64,000 nucleotides of DNA, from the NCBI GenBank assembly GCA_031216445.1, contig CM062219.1:2133501-2197500 (forward strand). The letters are read 5' to 3'. The notes under the pieces were generated by a model. That model saw nothing but the letters and a program-made list of their open reading frames with translations. It was not told where the DNA came from and did not search any database. The position numbers and the translations under genes were made by a program. The stretch comes from Lateolabrax maculatus. Taxonomy: Eukaryota; Chordata; Actinopteri; Acropomatiformes; Lateolabracidae. Of this stretch, positions 60,614-64,000 are shown piece by piece; the first letter of the stretch is position 1, and the number at the start of each line of letters is the position of its first letter.

Positions 60614-63600
60614 CTGATGGAAAACAAGGGAGAGGGTGGGGCAGGAAATGGAGAGAGAAACAAATAAGTTAAACACATTTGTGTATAAATAGAGGGGTAA
60701 AATACTGAAGATGATGTTCATATGTTAAGCAAATGTTAAACATTTGAATAAGTCCATGGTGGAGCCTGTGTAGACCTTAATGGTCCCTCTTTCCTTTACA
60801 TTAAAAGTTTAATGAAACTGTTAAACATTCCTGTGATTTTGCACAGACTATGCTTTTAATATCACTACTAATGTTTGAGCACTACAATACTAACATCATT
60901 AACTTTGAATGAATGAAGGGCACTGAGCGACCAAACCGAGATGGAAAAACATGTTGAGGATAAACTTTACTCTGACCATCTTTGGGGAAAAAATGAAGTG
61001 GCCCTGTGCTAAAAGAGGAAACTGTCTCCCAGTCTGAATGTTTAAACTCTGAAAAGTATGTCATGGTCGTAGCTGCATCCCAATTATAAATAATGACTTT
61101 GTATTTACAGACATACCAATACAGAAAATTTAAATATGAATTGAAGCAAAAGGGTGCAATAAAGCGTTTTCCTAAAACTATTATCTGCATTCATTATAAA
61201 AACAGTCTCATCAGGATAATCACAATATTTAGATAACAGATTTAAGGATTTTCATTTACGCCACAACAATCCAGTCCTCGACAAAGTTCATAGACACACT
61301 GTAAAAAGAGTTTCATCTCAGTATTTTCCTGCCCTCTCAGGCAGGCAGCACCTCCTACTCTCACAATTCATACGACTCCACTGTTAAGACGGGCAGATTC
61401 AGCACCCGCCCTTAACGTAAACAGAAACTGATTGATGAAGCTTGCTGGGGGCAGAGCACAGGCTGAAAATATGGAGTCTGACACGCTCACATCTACAATG
61501 TAAACAACCTGAAAGCCATTATACAACATATTTATAGCCAAGAGATTTAAGAGAGAAATAAAGAATGTATTATAAAACTCATAATGAATGTTATGGATCT
61601 TAAGGGTCAGGGTATGAGGGTACTGCAAAAGGCTTTTTGACGGATCGTCAGACAAAACGTCTCGGGAGTTTAGGAAATAGTGACAATCAGTCAGTATTTG
61701 TCAAGAAAGTTGTTGTTAGTTGCGCAAACAAAACATCCTAAACATCTAATTTTCAAAGACACATTCAGATTTTGGCACCAACAGTCATGTAACCAGATGA
61801 ACAATGTACGACAAGTGGAAAAACAATGCAGAGTGCAGTGTTTGTGGTTTTGGCTCATATTGGTTATATACTCATACTTTTGTAACAGAGAGAAATTAGC
61901 ATGTTGGCTCTGGCAAAATGTATAGAAAAAACATCCACTGCATGAGATTGTGAAGTAGATCAATCATGCACACCAGACCATATTACACCAGAGGGGTTTT
62001 AATCCAGAGACCTGAGAGCTTTCACTCCAACCGAAGTCTACACACCTGTTAATTGTCCTGAATATTTTAAAGCAGGTTAGATTGCAGCACGAGATGGGAA
62101 ATTATCCAGTGGTACACTTCCATCTTTTCCCTGTGCTATTCACTATAGCTTTCTATGAAAAGTGTTTTCCAAAAGTATTGTAGCATCAGTTTCATTTTAC
62201 TGGCAAAAAAAGGGAAGAATTACTAATCAAAACCGTTGGGAGTTTTGTTTCCACATGAGACCAAACGTGACCATGACAAGCACAAATCTGGACTGCGATG
62301 TGCTCAAACTCCTCAAACCACTGAAATTACACCAAAAAGAATCCAGGTCTCTTCATCGTACACAACCAGGTGTTAATGAATAATTAGTTATTGATTGTCT
62401 GCTGTTAAGAACTTGATCGCTGTGCTAAGAAAATGTATGTCAATCATTTAAACCTTCATCGAGGAAAAACATGCATAACATGTGGCCAGTGACAGAAAAT
62501 TATTGGCAATTTGCATCCTTAGTATTCAGTGTCATGAATTCATTACGTACCCAGATTAACTGTGTTTATACTCGCTAACACTCACTTTGTGATACAGAGA
62601 AAAGGTTCACACTGGAAATCACTTGGTTGGATTACAGAGGGCAAAAGTATTTCAATGATCCGACAAAGGCCGACCAGTCACAGTGCAAGTGGTCTTATAG
62701 TCCAGGTAATCTGTGGTTATGTAAGATCCAGTGTAAACCCTTTAGGTGCCTTTGCACACATCACAGACACCTGCAGCACAGCTACTGGGATGCTTATACA
62801 CACAGGGGGAAACAGCCTTTATAAAAGTAGTAAGATTGAGCTGCTTGATTAATTTCTCTTTGCTACGACTAACCAACAACAACTCAAATAAAACAGCTAC
62901 TATTTTGATAATCCGTTAATTATTCAAATCATTTTTCAAGCAATAGTGCTAAACATTTACTGATTCCTGCCTCTTAAATGTGATGGTTTGCTGATTTTGT
63001 TGCCATAAAGGATAGTAAGCTGAATATCTCTTTTGGATTGTTGGTCAGACAAACATTTACAATTTATAGACCAAACAAATTACTGAGAAAATACTAGAAA
63101 GATGATTTAAACTCACTTTAAACATACTATTACATGCAGACCTAATGCACCTAAATGTTTCTCTGTCAATCATAACCAAAGTTGAATTTCGCAACAACTC
63201 TCCCGTATATTATTATGCAAGTGGTGAATTTTACTGTATAGGTAAGTAGGTTAAGCAGCTTGCAATGTCCAAATTGGCCATACTGTATTCACAGCATGTA
63301 GCACAAATTTATGTCACAATGTGTTTTTTTGTTTGTTTTGTTTATAGAGATGGCAGCCAAAATCCCACTGAGGCATCACTAATAACAAACACATCCACAT
63401 AGATAACCATGGTGGTATGACAGAGTTCTCACCCAGCTGCTTTAGATTATTCACTTCTGTAAGGGTGCACTAACTAACTAACTAATTATTATTATTATTA
63501 ATGGTGAATGAACTCCACAAGATATAGGCCGGCGCATTTTCATCATTTTTATCTAAACCCAGGTAAGAAAAAGGTTTCCAGGTTAGGAAAACTGATCAAC

Positions 63601-64000
63601 ATGTTTTTCCATTCACAATTTTATCTTTATCTCAAAACTGTCATGACAGTTGGAACATGTAATGACATTTTGATAGAAACATCTGTTTGCTTATTGATTA
63701 TATTGTGAACAAGATGCTTAACATATTGCTCCATAGTGAGACACTAGATTAGAGAGCTGACTATGTTCAAAGTTTTCTTTCACTCTGACAAACACTTAAA
63801 TCAGCCAGTGTCAGAAACAATCCCCGCGCAATAAACCAATAACACTAAACATTCACAGTACCTACAAATTCTAGATTATATGTTGTAGTTTAAATACAGC
63901 TATTCTAACATGCACATATTATCCTTGTCAAATACAAAGCAAAGCATGCTGTATATACTGTCATGTCGACATACATCATGTATATAAAGTAAACTGTTAC
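60614..64000 (-). other. pitpnb: Part of pitpnb intron 1, no coding exon found
   Basis: Exon 2 of pitpnb starts at 60613 in mid-codon, so exon 1 must be upstream on the minus strand. I looked for a stretch coding MVL-KEY followed by a donor up to 64000 and found none. The interval is AT-rich, with one dispersed repeat copy (62870-63090) and no other recognised feature. Confidence 0.6.
62870..63090. repeat. Dispersed A+T-rich fish repeat, copy 5
   Basis: Contains 'ctattttgataatccgtt', 'catttttcaagcaatagtg', 'aagctgaatatctctttt' and 'ggattgttggtcagacaaa', colinear with the copies at 17195, 24440, 45155 and 52040. Confidence 0.6.

Noticed and set aside
1..64000. CRISPR array, phage, operon or bacterial system
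   Set aside because: All recognised genes are spliced vertebrate genes. The only regular direct repeats are microsatellites and the 30-bp array without spacers.
60614..64000. pitpnb exon 1 within the window
   Set aside because: No minus-strand stretch coding MVL-KEY followed by a donor in the right phase was found. It is most likely beyond 64000.

Overview
The window is vertebrate nuclear DNA, almost certainly from a teleost fish. It contains intron-rich genes with GT-AG (and one GC-AG) introns, long (CA)n/(TG)n microsatellites, and short inverted-repeat transposons and other repeat families that are common in fish. The proteins align with vertebrate families throughout. I cannot name the species. 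Exon structures were built by hand: splice sites were joined only where the reading frame and the known family sequence both continued across the junction. No alignment or repeat-library search was run.

Layout. Positions 1-1060 are AT-rich and then CpG-rich upstream DNA. The vdac3 gene (+) runs from about 1100 to 9945 and encodes a mitochondrial outer-membrane porin; an alternative 3-nt exon sits in one of its introns. From 9950 to 11818 there is a repeat-rich gap. tor4a (-) has its coding part at 11819-13864 and encodes a membrane-anchored torsin-like AAA+ protein. From 13865 to 20170 lies a long gap that may hold a non-coding 5' exon of tor4a and several inverted-repeat elements. brap (-, 20171-28708, 13 coding exons) encodes the RING/UBP-finger ubiquitin ligase BRAP2/IMP. 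naa25 (-, 31689-47058, 24 coding exons) encodes the auxiliary subunit of the NatB N-terminal acetyltransferase. pitpnb (-, 51554-60613 and beyond) encodes phosphatidylinositol transfer protein beta; exons 2 to 11 are present, with two alternative last exons, and exon 1 lies past the right edge.

The five genes are not an operon and share no single pathway. Four lie head-to-tail on the minus strand (pitpnb, naa25, brap, tor4a), and vdac3 points toward tor4a. brap and naa25 lie near each other in mammals too (human 12q24), so that pair is old linkage. vdac3, tor4a and pitpnb come from other human chromosomes.

I found no new multi-gene system. The most interesting content is in RNA processing: a 3-nt exon in vdac3; an 8-nt exon, a GC-AG intron and two competing terminal exons in pitpnb; and CA repeats directly against two naa25 donor sites. 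Other points are five perfect 30-bp repeats, each with an E-box, just upstream of brap, and a tandem pair of perfect hairpins in a pitpnb intron.
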